In this document: positions 23,398-31,311 of the stretch, one piece after another
How the letters are laid out: every line of letters starts with the position of its first letter
How positions within the stretch are numbered: the first letter of the stretch is position 1
Source: a bacterium
GTDB taxonomy: Bacteria > Elusimicrobiota > Elusimicrobia > Elusimicrobiales > UBA9959
DNA: 40,557 bases
Assembly (NCBI GenBank): GCA_021811315.1
Contig: JAJZPF010000025.1
Span: 1 to 40,557 of the forward strand
Direction: 5' to 3'
Notes under the pieces: generated by a model
The model's input: the letters and a program-made list of their open reading frames with translations, nothing else
Told to the model about the DNA's origin: nothing
The model's database searches: none
Position numbers and translations under genes: made by a program

Positions 23398-23487
23398 TCA
23401 TCCCGGCATCCCCTTGGCCGTCAGCCGAGATAGCCTGCATGACGGACCTGTAGGCGGGGGTCCGCTGGAAGAGAGCTCCGGCCGGGA

Positions 23488-23510
23488 CCGGGGCACTTTT
23501 TTGGCCCCGG
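23488..23510 (+). terminator. Hairpin before the zinc-ribbon operon
   Basis: A seven-base stem CCGGGGC / GCCCCGG with loop ACTTTTTTG. The T-run lies inside the loop, not after the stem, so it is not a classic terminator. It sits 25 bases before a -10-like TATACT (23535). Confidence 0.3.
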
Positions 23511-23562
23511 AAACTCCTTTCTGTAAAATTTGTATACTTTTTCAGCCAGATCAAGGAGCCTT

Positions 23563-23886
23563 ATGCCAGGATACCAGCACCCGTGCCGCTACTGCGGCGA
23601 ACTCGCGCCCGGAGACGCGGCGGCCTGCCCGGCCTGCGGCAAAGTCAACCCCTGCGGGGACCTGCGCTGCCCTAAATGCCGCGCGCCCGTGAAAGAAACC
23701 TGGAAGGCCTGCGCCGGCTGCGGCCTCAAGCTCGAGACCGTCTGCCCGAAATGCGGCAAGACCGTTTTCTTCGGGGATCACTGCGGCTGCGGCGCCAGGC
23801 TCACGGTGATTTGCGGCTGCGGCGAGGAACAGCCGCCGGTTGCCGCCAACTGCCGCAAATGCGGGAAAAAGCTCGGAGGGAAATAG
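23563..23886 (+). CDS. Multi-zinc-ribbon protein
   Basis: A 107-residue cytoplasmic protein built mainly of C-x2-C pairs: CRYC, CPAC, CPKC, CAGC, CPKC, CGCG/CGCGEE and CRKC, at least seven motifs and therefore about three or four zinc ribbons in tandem. The family fits double-zinc-ribbon proteins with no known enzymatic role; they may bind nucleic acid or a protein partner. The start at 23563 follows AAGGAGCC, with the upstream frame lacking a site. The next gene starts two bases after its stop with GGAGGG, so the two are coupled. Both gene products carry zinc ribbons, which suggests a shared complex. Confidence 0.78.
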   Translation: MPGYQHPCRYCGELAPGDAAACPACGKVNPCGDLRCPKCRAPVKETWKACAGCGLKLETVCPKCGKTVFFGDHCGCGARLTVICGCGEEQPPVAANCRKCGKKLGGK

Positions 23887-23887
23887 C

Positions 23888-24553
23888 ATGTCGAACCTGA
23901 TAGGATTTACCAGCAACTTCGCGGACAACAGCACCGAGGCGGGCTTCCAGTTCACGTTCTTCTGCGACACCTGCCGGGAAGGCTACAAGACCCGCTTCAC
24001 GGAATCCAGCACCTACAAGAAGAAGAAGTTCTTCAAGGGCCTCGGCGACGTGATCAGCGCGGTGGCCAGCATCGCCGGCCAGAACAGCCTGGGCTCGACG
24101 CTGGAGCGCGGCACCAACGCCATCAGCGCCAAGTTCACCGGGATGTCGCCGGAATGGCACAAGGAGCACGAGGCCGCCTTCGAGCTGGCGCAGAACGAGG
24201 CCAAGGGGCATTTCAAGCGCTGCCCGAAGTGCAGCAAGTGGGCCTGCGACAGCTGCTGGAACGAGCAGGAGGGCCTCTGCGTCAAGGACGCGCCGCGCGC
24301 GAACGTCGAGATAGCCGCCGCCAAGTCCCAGAAAATGGTGAAGGATATAGAAGAGGCCGCCGCCGCGACGCCGGTCTTCAGCGGCAAGATCGAGAGCAAG
24401 CAGACCATCTGCTTCAAATGCGGCAAGCCCTCGGGCGAGGGGAAGTTCTGCAACAACTGCGGCGCCTCGCTGGAGCTGCCCAAATGCCCCGGCTGCGGCA
24501 AGCCCAGCCAGCAGGGCGCGCGCTTCTGCGGCGAGTGCGGCGCGAAGTTCTAG
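23888..24553 (+). CDS. Zinc-ribbon domain protein
   Basis: A 221-residue soluble protein. It has a first knuckle CDTC, a central Lys-rich, helical region with a short hydrophobic patch near 50-65, then CPKC...CDSC around 115-125 (a longer CxxC pair, W-A-C-D-S-C-W), a charged helix, and two C-terminal zinc ribbons: CFKC/CNNC and CPGC/CGEC. Residues after 180 form the common 'zinc ribbon' module. No enzyme motif. The start ATG lies two bases after the upstream stop, and GGAGGG sits eight bases before it. The pair is probably translated together. I know no function for this combination. Confidence 0.78.
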   Translation: MSNLIGFTSNFADNSTEAGFQFTFFCDTCREGYKTRFTESSTYKKKKFFKGLGDVISAVASIAGQNSLGSTLERGTNAISAKFTGMSPEWHKEHEAAFELAQNEAKGHFKRCPKCSKWACDSCWNEQEGLCVKDAPRANVEIAAAKSQKMVKDIEEAAAATPVFSGKIESKQTICFKCGKPSGEGKFCNNCGASLELPKCPGCGKPSQQGARFCGECGAKF

Positions 24554-24614
24554 CGCCTGCAGTTTCTTCGTTATCCCGAAAGGGCCGCCGGCCCGCGCGG
24601 CTGAATTTATCGCT

Positions 24615-26279
24615 ATGTCCTATAACCTGAACGCGTGCCGGGCCATGTTCGTAGGCGCCTGTTTATTTCTTTTCCCTTCTTCCTCCCGCGGCGTGGTCCC
24701 GGCGGCTTATTCAAGTTTTCCCGACGCTAACTCCGCTTTTTCCCGCCCGGTTTCCGCCGAGGCGCTGAAAAAGCAATTCCTCGAGCGGACCGTGCTCCGC
24801 CCGCCGCCCCTGCCGATGGACGCGGCCGCCCTGCGCTCCGCTATCGTCGACGGGCTGAATATAGGGTTTATGCTGAAGGGCCTGGACTCGCGCGAACTGC
24901 AGGTAAAAGAGGCGGGGGATTCACGCCGCGCCGGCTACCTGCGGAGGCGCCTGCTTTTCAAGGACCCTTTTATAGGCGAGCTGGAAGCCTGGCTGCTTCT
25001 TCCGTCGACCGGCGCCGCCGGCGGCCTGCCGGCCGTCCTGGGCCTGCCGGGGCACGGGGACACGGCCTCGGACTTCGAAAATACGCGCCTCGGCGCGGAC
25101 CTGGCCAGGGCCGGGTATATAGTGCTGATCCCGGTCTTCCGCGTTTATTCATTGGACAAAGAAGAGCGCGACCTCTCCCTGCGGTTCCTGCGCGGCGGCT
25201 TTACCCTGATGGGCCTGCGCGTCTATGAAACCATGCTCGCGCTGAAATACCTGCGCGCGCTGAAAGAAGCCGACCCCTCGAAGATAGGCGTCTTCGGCCA
25301 TTCCGGCGGCAGCGTAGTGGCGAACCTGCTGGTGCGGCTGACCGGCGGGATAGCGGCCCAGGCCGGCGATTACCGGATAGATTACCTGGCCGCGGCCGAC
25401 GGGACGGAGAACTCCGAACATCTCCCGGCCATCTTCCCGCTTTCAGGGACTATAAATAATCTCGCCACGCTTCCTTTCCCGCACCTGACCGTTCAATACG
25501 GTTTTACGGACGCGGTTTCGCGCAGGCAGGTCCTGGATTTCTTTTCCGCCGCGCTTCTCCATTCGGGCGCGATGCCGCCCGATAAAGAACTGCCGGCCGA
25601 GGATCATTTCGTAAAGGCGCGGATAGAGGCCGGGGCCGGGGAGAAAGCGGCGGCCCTCGCTTCGCTCGATAAAGCGCTGGGCGCGGACCCCGGCCCGGAG
25701 GAACTCCCGCGGATAGCCGCGCTTTACGCCGAGCTCGGGGAAACCGGCAAAGCGGAAGAGGTGCTGCAGGGAGCGGCGAAGCGGACGGACGCGCCGGCGC
25801 CGCTGATAGACCTGGCGGGCCTGGCCGCCGGGGCCGGAAATAAAGAACTGGCGCTGGAGCGTCTTTCACGAGCGGAAGGAATGGCTTTGCAGGCCGAGGA
25901 TAAACAGCGTATAGCTCTGATCTACCAGGAGTTGAGGGAGTACGGGCGGGCCCTGGAGCTCCTGCGCGGGCTTGCGGCAGAAAACCCGGGTAATGCCGTT
26001 TTCCTGGCGGCCCTTGGCCTCTGCGAATATCTCGGCGGAGACCGGCAGGCGGCTGAAAAGCATCTCCTCTCCGCCATAGAAAAGGCTCCCGCCCGGTTAT
26101 CCGCCTACCTTACGCTGGGCGGGATCTATTCGGCCGGCGGCCGCGACGAGGCCGCTTCGGCGCTTTATGACCGGGCGCTCGCCTTAAAAGAGCCTGAGGG
26201 CGGCGGCGCGCTCAGGGACTTGATCGCGCGGCAGAGAAAAGCCCTTCCTCCCTCCTCCGCGCGCAAAACGAACCGATAA
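24615..26279 (+). CDS. Secreted alpha/beta hydrolase with C-terminal TPR repeats
   Basis: A 554-residue exported protein. The N-terminal signal (about 1-26) is followed by a dienelactone-hydrolase/Abhydrolase_7-like domain (about 80-330): a GLPGHGDTASDFENTR oxyanion and insert region, the nucleophile elbow GHSGGS with S230, an Asp near 300 (FTDAV) and a His in PAEDHF near 330. After this come about six tetratricopeptide-like helical pairs (335-545; NPGNAVFLAALG, APARLSAYLTLGG and similar repeats), a protein-binding scaffold. The fusion would tie an esterase to a scaffold in the periplasm or outside. The start at 24615 gives a short basic N-terminus. The ribosome binding site is weak. Confidence 0.77.
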   Translation: MSYNLNACRAMFVGACLFLFPSSSRGVVPAAYSSFPDANSAFSRPVSAEALKKQFLERTVLRPPPLPMDAAALRSAIVDGLNIGFMLKGLDSRELQVKEAGDSRRAGYLRRRLLFKDPFIGELEAWLLLPSTGAAGGLPAVLGLPGHGDTASDFENTRLGADLARAGYIVLIPVFRVYSLDKEERDLSLRFLRGGFTLMGLRVYETMLALKYLRALKEADPSKIGVFGHSGGSVVANLLVRLTGGIAAQAGDYRIDYLAAADGTENSEHLPAIFPLSGTINNLATLPFPHLTVQYGFTDAVSRRQVLDFFSAALLHSGAMPPDKELPAEDHFVKARIEAGAGEKAAALASLDKALGADPGPEELPRIAALYAELGETGKAEEVLQGAAKRTDAPAPLIDLAGLAAGAGNKELALERLSRAEGMALQAEDKQRIALIYQELREYGRALELLRGLAAENPGNAVFLAALGLCEYLGGDRQAAEKHLLSAIEKAPARLSAYLTLGGIYSAGGRDEAASALYDRALALKEPEGGGALRDLIARQRKALPPSSARKTNR

Positions 26280-26346
26280 AATTCATGTCAGGCCTTTTAG
26301 CGGCGGAGGCCTTACGGCTGCGCGGCCGGGTCATTGACGAATATAT

Positions 26347-26370
26347 AGGCATAGTATGACCAATATGCCT
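26347..26370. promoter_or_regulatory. Inverted repeat upstream of the octaheme cytochrome gene
   Basis: AGGCATA and TATGCCT are perfect inverted seven-base arms around a ten-base spacer (26347-26353 and 26364-26370), 150 bases before the cytochrome start. A TTGACG lies at 26334 and a TAGTAT -10 at 26394. It is a candidate operator for this gene. The 242-base gap here holds no gene. Confidence 0.35.
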
Positions 26371-26521
26371 GTTCATAACGGACTGTTTTTTTGTAGTATA
26401 GCCGTAGAGGGCTGTTTTTTTGGGTTTTTCCGGCCGCTTTTACGGCGGCGCGGGCCCGGGCGGGGGGGATCGGCGTTTTCCTTCCCTGCATATTCGAAGC
26501 TTATTATATCAGGAGAAAATG

Positions 26522-28069
26522 ATGAATAAAAATAATTACGGAACATCGCGTCTTTTCGCGTTTCTCGGGCTGGCCGCGGGGCTCGCGGTTTTTTCCAGCC
26601 CGGCAAGCGCCGCCGAGACCTGCGCCGAGTGCCATAAAAAGCATTCCTCGGCGCTGGTCATGGAGTGGGAGCGCTCCAAGCACGCCAAGAACGGCGTGGA
26701 CTGCCTGGCCTGCCATAAGTCCGACAAGGACAATCCGGGCTCCTGGGTGCACAATGGCGAGCGCATTTCCATGATAGTGACGCCGAAGACCTGCGCCGAA
26801 TGCCATACCAGGGAGAACGAGGAATTTTCCCGCAGCCACCACGCCCTGGCCGGGGAGATCCTCGCCAGCCTGGACAATGTGCTGGCCGAAAAAGCGGCCG
26901 GGATGCCGGGCAATAACGCGGACGCTATCAACGGCTGCCTGCAGTGCCACGGCGGGGTCGTGAAGTTCAAGAAGGACGCCAAGGGCGGGATCCTGCGCGA
27001 GGGGCCGGAGGGAAAGCCGGCGCTGGACCCCGACACCTGGCCCAACAGCGGCATCGGGCGCATCAACCCGGACGGTTCGCGCGGCTCCTGCAATGCCTGC
27101 CACCCCCGGCACGCCTTCGAGGCCAAGACCGCGCGCTCGCCGGAGAACTGCGGAAAGTGCCATATGGGGCCGGACCATCCCCAGATAGAGATCTTCAACG
27201 AGTCGAAGCACGGGATAGCCTTCAAAGCCAACCGCGACAAGATGGGCATGGATAAGGACGAGTGGATCCTCGGCAAGGACTACTCGGCGGCGCCCACCTG
27301 CGCCACCTGCCATATTTCCGGGCACATGACCAAGGACGGCAAAGTCGAGGGCAACAGCCACGACGTGGGCGAGCGGATCAGCTGGACGCTGCGCCCCGCT
27401 ATAAGCGCGAAGATGAATCTGGTGATCTTCGAGGACGGCTTCAAAGAGGATTACCTTGAGCCCCGCGCCCTGCCCAAGCCGGGCGACAGCGTTGAGACCG
27501 TGGAGAAAGTCCGCGAGGGGGACGCGCTGGTCAATAAAAAAGTGAGCCGCAAAGTGGCGCAGGTCCTTTCCTGGCAGGAACGCCGGGACAAGATGACAGC
27601 GGTGTGCTCCAGCTGCCACGGCGAGAGCTTCGTAAGCAACTTCTACAAGCAGTACGACGGGCTGGTGAACCTGTATAACGACAAGTTCGGCAAAGCGGCC
27701 AAGGCGATCATGGACGACCTGCTCAAGGACGGGATCCTGAGCGCCAAGGCTCCTTTCGAGCAGAACGTGCAGTGGGTCTACTACGAGCTCTGGCACCACG
27801 AAGGCCGCCGCGCGCGCCACGGCGCCGCCATGATGGGCCCGGACTATACGCACTGGCACGGGATGTACGAGGTCTCCAAGCACTTCTACGACAAATTCCT
27901 GCCCGCGGTGATAGAGGCCGCGAAAGCGAAGAGCGCGGACCTTGGAACCAAGTGGAAGACCCGCGTGGACGCCCTGCTGGCGCAGGACGAGCATGTGTGG
28001 CAGAAAGGGCTCAGCGCCAAGGAAGCCGAGGAACTTAGGAAATACGCCAAGGACCGCTATAACCAGTAG
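26522..28069 (+). CDS. Octaheme cytochrome c, hydroxylamine oxidoreductase-like
   Basis: A 515-residue exported octaheme cytochrome. After a signal peptide (1-31, ending in ASAAE), eight C-x2-C-H heme sites occur at residues 34, 61, 91, 139, 190, 210, 260 and 362. The heme spacing and the C-terminal block ELWHHEGRRARHGAAMMGPDY resemble octaheme hydroxylamine oxidoreductases (HAO) and their nitrite-reducing relatives. Relatives interconvert hydroxylamine, NO, nitrite and ammonium in the periplasm. The heme-crosslinking tyrosine decides oxidase versus reductase; Y442 is a candidate, but this needs alignment. No haoB, NapC or NrfH-type quinol oxidase is adjacent. The start at 26522 gives the better AGGAGA spacing over the ATG at 26519. 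Confidence 0.88.
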   Translation: MNKNNYGTSRLFAFLGLAAGLAVFSSPASAAETCAECHKKHSSALVMEWERSKHAKNGVDCLACHKSDKDNPGSWVHNGERISMIVTPKTCAECHTRENEEFSRSHHALAGEILASLDNVLAEKAAGMPGNNADAINGCLQCHGGVVKFKKDAKGGILREGPEGKPALDPDTWPNSGIGRINPDGSRGSCNACHPRHAFEAKTARSPENCGKCHMGPDHPQIEIFNESKHGIAFKANRDKMGMDKDEWILGKDYSAAPTCATCHISGHMTKDGKVEGNSHDVGERISWTLRPAISAKMNLVIFEDGFKEDYLEPRALPKPGDSVETVEKVREGDALVNKKVSRKVAQVLSWQERRDKMTAVCSSCHGESFVSNFYKQYDGLVNLYNDKFGKAAKAIMDDLLKDGILSAKAPFEQNVQWVYYELWHHEGRRARHGAAMMGPDYTHWHGMYEVSKHFYDKFLPAVIEAAKAKSADLGTKWKTRVDALLAQDEHVWQKGLSAKEAEELRKYAKDRYNQ

Positions 28070-28092
28070 TCCCTGCTGCCTTTACTGAAAAA

Positions 28093-28124
28093 GACGGGCG
28101 GAGCTTTCAAGCTCCGCCCGTCAT
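28093..28124 (+). terminator. Terminator of the octaheme cytochrome gene
   Basis: A 14-base perfect stem GACGGGCGGAGCTT / AAGCTCCGCCCGTC with loop TC. The T-rich tail (TCATTATTT) is weak. It lies 24 bases after the stop. Confidence 0.8.
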
Positions 28125-28401
28125 TATTTAGCCGCCGGCCGCTTCGGATCAGCGCATTAATTCTTCCCGGGCCGGGAGCCGGTAGTGCACGGCCATAGGC
28201 CCGAGGGCACTGCGGACCGCGCCGCGCATTTATATGTAATTTACCTAACGCAAGGGTTACGGAGGCGCTAATGACGGAAGCAGCTGAAGATTCCCTGGCT
28301 ATGCCGGAACCGGAAGAGAGCGGCCCGGTACGCATGTTCAACGGTGGAGAGCTGGGGCGGCAGCCTCAGGATAGAGTCGCAGCCGGACAAAGGCCCCAGT
28401 A

Positions 28402-28540
28402 TCCTCAAAGAACTCGACTTCACTAAAAAATAACTTGGTTTCCTCCTCAAGATGTACGACGGCATCGAATACCGCGGCTTCGGCCGGGAGATAGCGGGGG
28501 AGCCGGCTAAGTTCGCCTGCCCATAAAAGGCAGGCGGATT
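28402..28540 (+). pseudogene. Mosaic remnant of ornithine carbamoyltransferase
   Basis: Three blocks of the gene at 22337 are fused without spacers. 28402-28450 matches 22365-22413 at 46 of 49 bases; 28451-28517 matches 22636-22702 at 60 of 67; 28515-28540 matches the argF terminator stem near 23369-23394. The 222 bases between blocks 1 and 2, and about 660 bases before the terminator, are missing. A G-to-T change turns GAA into TAA in block 1. It cannot encode an enzyme. The surrounding gap, 28125-28659, holds no other convincing gene; a 51-codon frame at 28271-28426 runs into the remnant out of frame. Confidence 0.85.
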
Positions 28541-28651
28541 TGTTTCGGGGTTACGTGATATTGCGGCAAGCGGCCCAGGGCGGGGTAGGTCTCTTAACTT
28601 CCCGGGAGTAGGCCTATGGGCGCTTGGCCTTTGCCGCCTTAGGGGGTAAAC

Positions 28652-28657
28652 TATACT
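28652..28657 (+). promoter_or_regulatory. -10 box of the lipase-like gene
   Basis: TATACT at 28652-28657 ends two bases before the ATG at 28660. Transcription from it would start just inside the first codons, so the ATG or the box may be misjudged. There is no ribosome binding site. Confidence 0.3.
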
Positions 28658-28659
28658 TA

Positions 28660-29670
28660 ATGCTAAGAACTATATCTTTACTCCTTATCTCCTTTCTGTT
28701 CCGGACCAGTTCCTGTTTTGCCGCCCCGGAGCCGGCTTTGGGAGCCGCCGGGCAGCTGGGCTTTGTCCCGGCCGACATTTCTACCGCGGCGATACCGGCG
28801 CCGGCCAGGGTGGGAGCGGACCTCACAGCCGATTATCTCCGCATCCGGAATACCCCCGGCCAGGGCCTGGGCGAAAAAGAAATAACCGAGCTGCGCAAAT
28901 ATAAAGTATTGCTCGTTCGCGGTTTTCTGACCGGAGGCTATGTGGAGCCGTTCGAGGTCTTCGGCAAGAAGATCTGGATAGGACGCTATTTCAACGACCA
29001 GATGGAAGAGCTCAAGGCCCTGGGCGTGGAGTTCGGCATGGCGGATATAGATTCAGTGATGCTGCCGGAGCATAACGCGGCCAAGCTCGCCAAAGAGATA
29101 CGGTCCTCCGAAAAACCTGTTATATTGATCTCCCACAGCGACGGCGGGATGTACGTGCTTCAGGCCCTTATCGAGAACCCGGACCTCGCCCCCAAAGTCC
29201 GCGGTTTCATCTCTCTTCAGACCCCTTTCCGCGGCTCCCCGGTGGCGGACTATGTGAAAGGGAATAAAACATTTTCTTCGGCTATGAAGCGGCTTTTGGG
29301 CCATTTCGGCGGGACCATCGAATCGCTTGATAGCCTTACCCCGCTTAAACGCGAGGGCTACCAGGACTCTAACCGCGGCGCCATCGGCGGCGTGGTTTCC
29401 GGGCTGAACATGATCTCTTTCGCCTCCTGGAAGGCCGAAAAGCATATGAAGTTCGACACCCTTCTAGAACTGCCGCGGGATTTCATGCTGAGGCGCGGGC
29501 TGGACAATGACGGGCTGGTTCCCGTGGAGAGCGCTATCCTTCCCGGCTCCGACTATATAAAGCTCGAAGGCGTGGACCATACCGTGCCGGTCATGTCGGC
29601 CGATATGATCCTTAAATTCGACAGGCGGGCTTTTACCAGGACCCTGCTCTCGATGATAATCTCCAGGTAA
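28660..29670 (+). CDS. Secreted lipase/esterase-like alpha/beta hydrolase
   Basis: A 336-residue exported hydrolase (signal peptide about 1-22). The catalytic set is present: nucleophile elbow SHSDGG with S160, an acid in NDGLVPVES (D near 283) and a base in GVDHTVPV (H near 309). A FISLQTPFRGSPVAD stretch after the nucleophile is typical of bacterial lipases such as those of the triacylglycerol lipase group. The start at 28660 is the only ATG that begins the signal peptide; the upstream TTG at 28624 gives no signal. It lies directly after the argF remnant. The substrate is unknown. Confidence 0.8.
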   Translation: MLRTISLLLISFLFRTSSCFAAPEPALGAAGQLGFVPADISTAAIPAPARVGADLTADYLRIRNTPGQGLGEKEITELRKYKVLLVRGFLTGGYVEPFEVFGKKIWIGRYFNDQMEELKALGVEFGMADIDSVMLPEHNAAKLAKEIRSSEKPVILISHSDGGMYVLQALIENPDLAPKVRGFISLQTPFRGSPVADYVKGNKTFSSAMKRLLGHFGGTIESLDSLTPLKREGYQDSNRGAIGGVVSGLNMISFASWKAEKHMKFDTLLELPRDFMLRRGLDNDGLVPVESAILPGSDYIKLEGVDHTVPVMSADMILKFDRRAFTRTLLSMIISR

Positions 29671-29762
29671 GAAAGCGCGGGACGGCCTGCCCAGAAAGGC
29701 CTGGGCCGATTTACGCCGTGAAAAAGGACCTTTGGCCCATGTGGGTTTTCGCCTCATTAAGG

Positions 29763-29768
29763 CATAAT
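29763..29768 (+). promoter_or_regulatory. -10 box before the gene at 29818
   Basis: CATAAT at 29763-29768 lies 49 bases before the ATG, and GGAG precedes the start. A -35 is not evident; the region just upstream is rich in GGCC-type motifs. Confidence 0.3.
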
Positions 29769-29817
29769 AAGAATGGAAGTTAACCGGATTTTCAGATAGA
29801 TAGGCAATGGAGATAAA

Positions 29818-31068
29818 ATGAAGAAGCTTCTTTCTGCGGCGATACTTGCGGGACTGGCCGGGAACGCGTTCGCCGGCGGGCAGTTCGGTTTGCCTGGCAT
29901 AGGCGCCGCGGAACTGAAGAAGGCGGCCGCCGCGGACAATACCGTGATGATGCCGGCCAGGGTGTGGCGCGGCGAAAAGGCGAATGGCAAACTCGAATTC
30001 GGATTTATTTCCGCTTCCGAACGGAACGCCTATATCGCGAAGGCTTCACTCTGGGTCCCCGAAAGCCAGCTGAACACCCAGGCGCTGGATTTTAAAACAG
30101 GCCCTTTCCCCAAAATGAAATACGGGGTGGAAGAAGTGGTGAACTGCAGCTACGTTCCGAACGCGGAGGCCTACGACGCCGGGAAGGCTAACGGGACCAC
30201 TCCAAAATTCAAATGCGCCGGCGAGGACGGAAAGAAATTCAAAGTGAAATACGGCGAGAACAACCGCGAGGTCACCACCGAGGTGGCCGTCACCTGGATA
30301 CTGACGGCCATCGGGGCCTACGCCGACAGGATGTACCCCACCCGGCTGAACTGCCCGGACTGTCCGTCCGACCCTTTCAAGAACGAAGCCGACCCCGGCG
30401 CCTGGAAGAACGGCCAGCAGATAGCTATAGAGGATAAGATAGCGGAGCGGATCGAATCCAGCGACAATTCGGGGATAGGCTTCAACGAGTTTTACCTTAT
30501 AGAGGACCGGGCCGGCGCCGAGGCCCTGTCGGGGATAGCCCATTTCTTCGGCAATACCGATAATAAGGCCCAGAACCAGGCCCTCGCCTGCGCAAAGAAA
30601 GACATGGTCGCCGGCGCCGACGGCAAGGCCAAATGCCTGAAACCCATAGCTTATATGCAGGATACTGGCGTGACCCTGGGCGGGCGCGGCCTGTTCCACA
30701 ACAGCAGGATAAACTACGACGGCTGGAAAGGCGAGTCCGTCTGGCTGGACCCCTCAAAGTGCGTTATGCGGCTGCATACCGCCCAGACCAGCACGATCAA
30801 AGGCACGGATCCCGAGGGCCGGGACATGCACCAGATAGGCGAGCAGGCCAGGCAGATGCTGGTCCGCCGCTTCTCGCTGCTCTCGCGCGAACAGCTAGTT
30901 GATATCTTCACCGCTGCCAGGGCGTCAAAGCACGCTCCCCGGCACAGCGCCGAAGACTGGGCAGACCTCTTCCTGGATAAAGTGCGGCAGCTGCGGGACC
31001 CGATGGGCGACGGCGGAACCTTCGCCTGCCCTTACGATATAGTCCCGGCGAATTCGGCCGGCAAATAA
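29818..31068 (+). CDS. Secreted protein of unknown function, possible kinase-like fold
   Basis: A 416-residue exported protein (signal peptide 1-19). Highlights are FKVKYGENNREVTTEV (about 140-155), then W-I-L-x-A-I-G-A-Y-A-D-R-M-Y-P, a CPDCPSDPF motif, QDTGVTLGGRG (about 282-292) and a C-terminal helical block with EQARQMLVRRF and LVDIFTAAR. I recall bacterial proteins of unknown function with the same order. The Lys in KVKYG and the Asp in QDTGVTLGG would suit the Lys and the DFG-like Asp of a HipA/FAM20-like kinase fold, but this is speculative. Several conserved Cys pairs suggest disulfides. GGAG precedes the ATG. A clean terminator follows at 31088. Confidence 0.6.
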   Translation: MKKLLSAAILAGLAGNAFAGGQFGLPGIGAAELKKAAAADNTVMMPARVWRGEKANGKLEFGFISASERNAYIAKASLWVPESQLNTQALDFKTGPFPKMKYGVEEVVNCSYVPNAEAYDAGKANGTTPKFKCAGEDGKKFKVKYGENNREVTTEVAVTWILTAIGAYADRMYPTRLNCPDCPSDPFKNEADPGAWKNGQQIAIEDKIAERIESSDNSGIGFNEFYLIEDRAGAEALSGIAHFFGNTDNKAQNQALACAKKDMVAGADGKAKCLKPIAYMQDTGVTLGGRGLFHNSRINYDGWKGESVWLDPSKCVMRLHTAQTSTIKGTDPEGRDMHQIGEQARQMLVRRFSLLSREQLVDIFTAARASKHAPRHSAEDWADLFLDKVRQLRDPMGDGGTFACPYDIVPANSAGK

Positions 31069-31087
31069 GGTCCTGGAAAATACTGAA

Positions 31088-31119
31088 GCCGGGGAAGGAA
31101 AACCTTCCCCGGCTTTTTT
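31088..31119 (+). terminator. Rho-independent terminator
   Basis: An 11-base perfect stem GCCGGGGAAGG / CCTTCCCCGGC with loop AAAA, followed by TTTTTT. It ends the gene at 29818. Confidence 0.93.
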
Positions 31120-31258
31120 GCGCCCTGAAGTTAGCGGGGGCGCGGCCCTCCGTTGAGGGGCTCACCTCGCGCGGCTTCGGCTCTGCCTCAAAGCCGTCAA
31201 TTTCGCTCTGAAAGATTTATGCCGGACAGGCTGCCCGGCTCCGGCCGGGACGGCAAAG

Positions 31259-31292
31259 AACCGCCCGGCTCCATACGGGGGCCGGGCGGTTT
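31259..31292. terminator. Bidirectional terminator
   Basis: A GC stem CCGCCCGGC / GCCGGGCGG with an 11-base loop and A-T pairs at the base. The leftward tail ends the minus-strand secreted protein gene; the right side has TTTT. The 140 bases before it hold no gene. Confidence 0.75.
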
Positions 31293-31311
31293 TAAGAGCG
31301 GTGCGCCGCGC

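Noticed and set aside
26504-27994. A 496-codon minus-strand frame opposite the octaheme cytochrome
   Set aside because: It is a shadow of a gene with eight heme motifs; no protein family features are seen.
28271-28426. A 51-codon frame with GGAGG upstream
   Set aside because: It ends out of frame inside the argF remnant, shows no family features, and its composition is that of chance open frames in GC-rich DNA.
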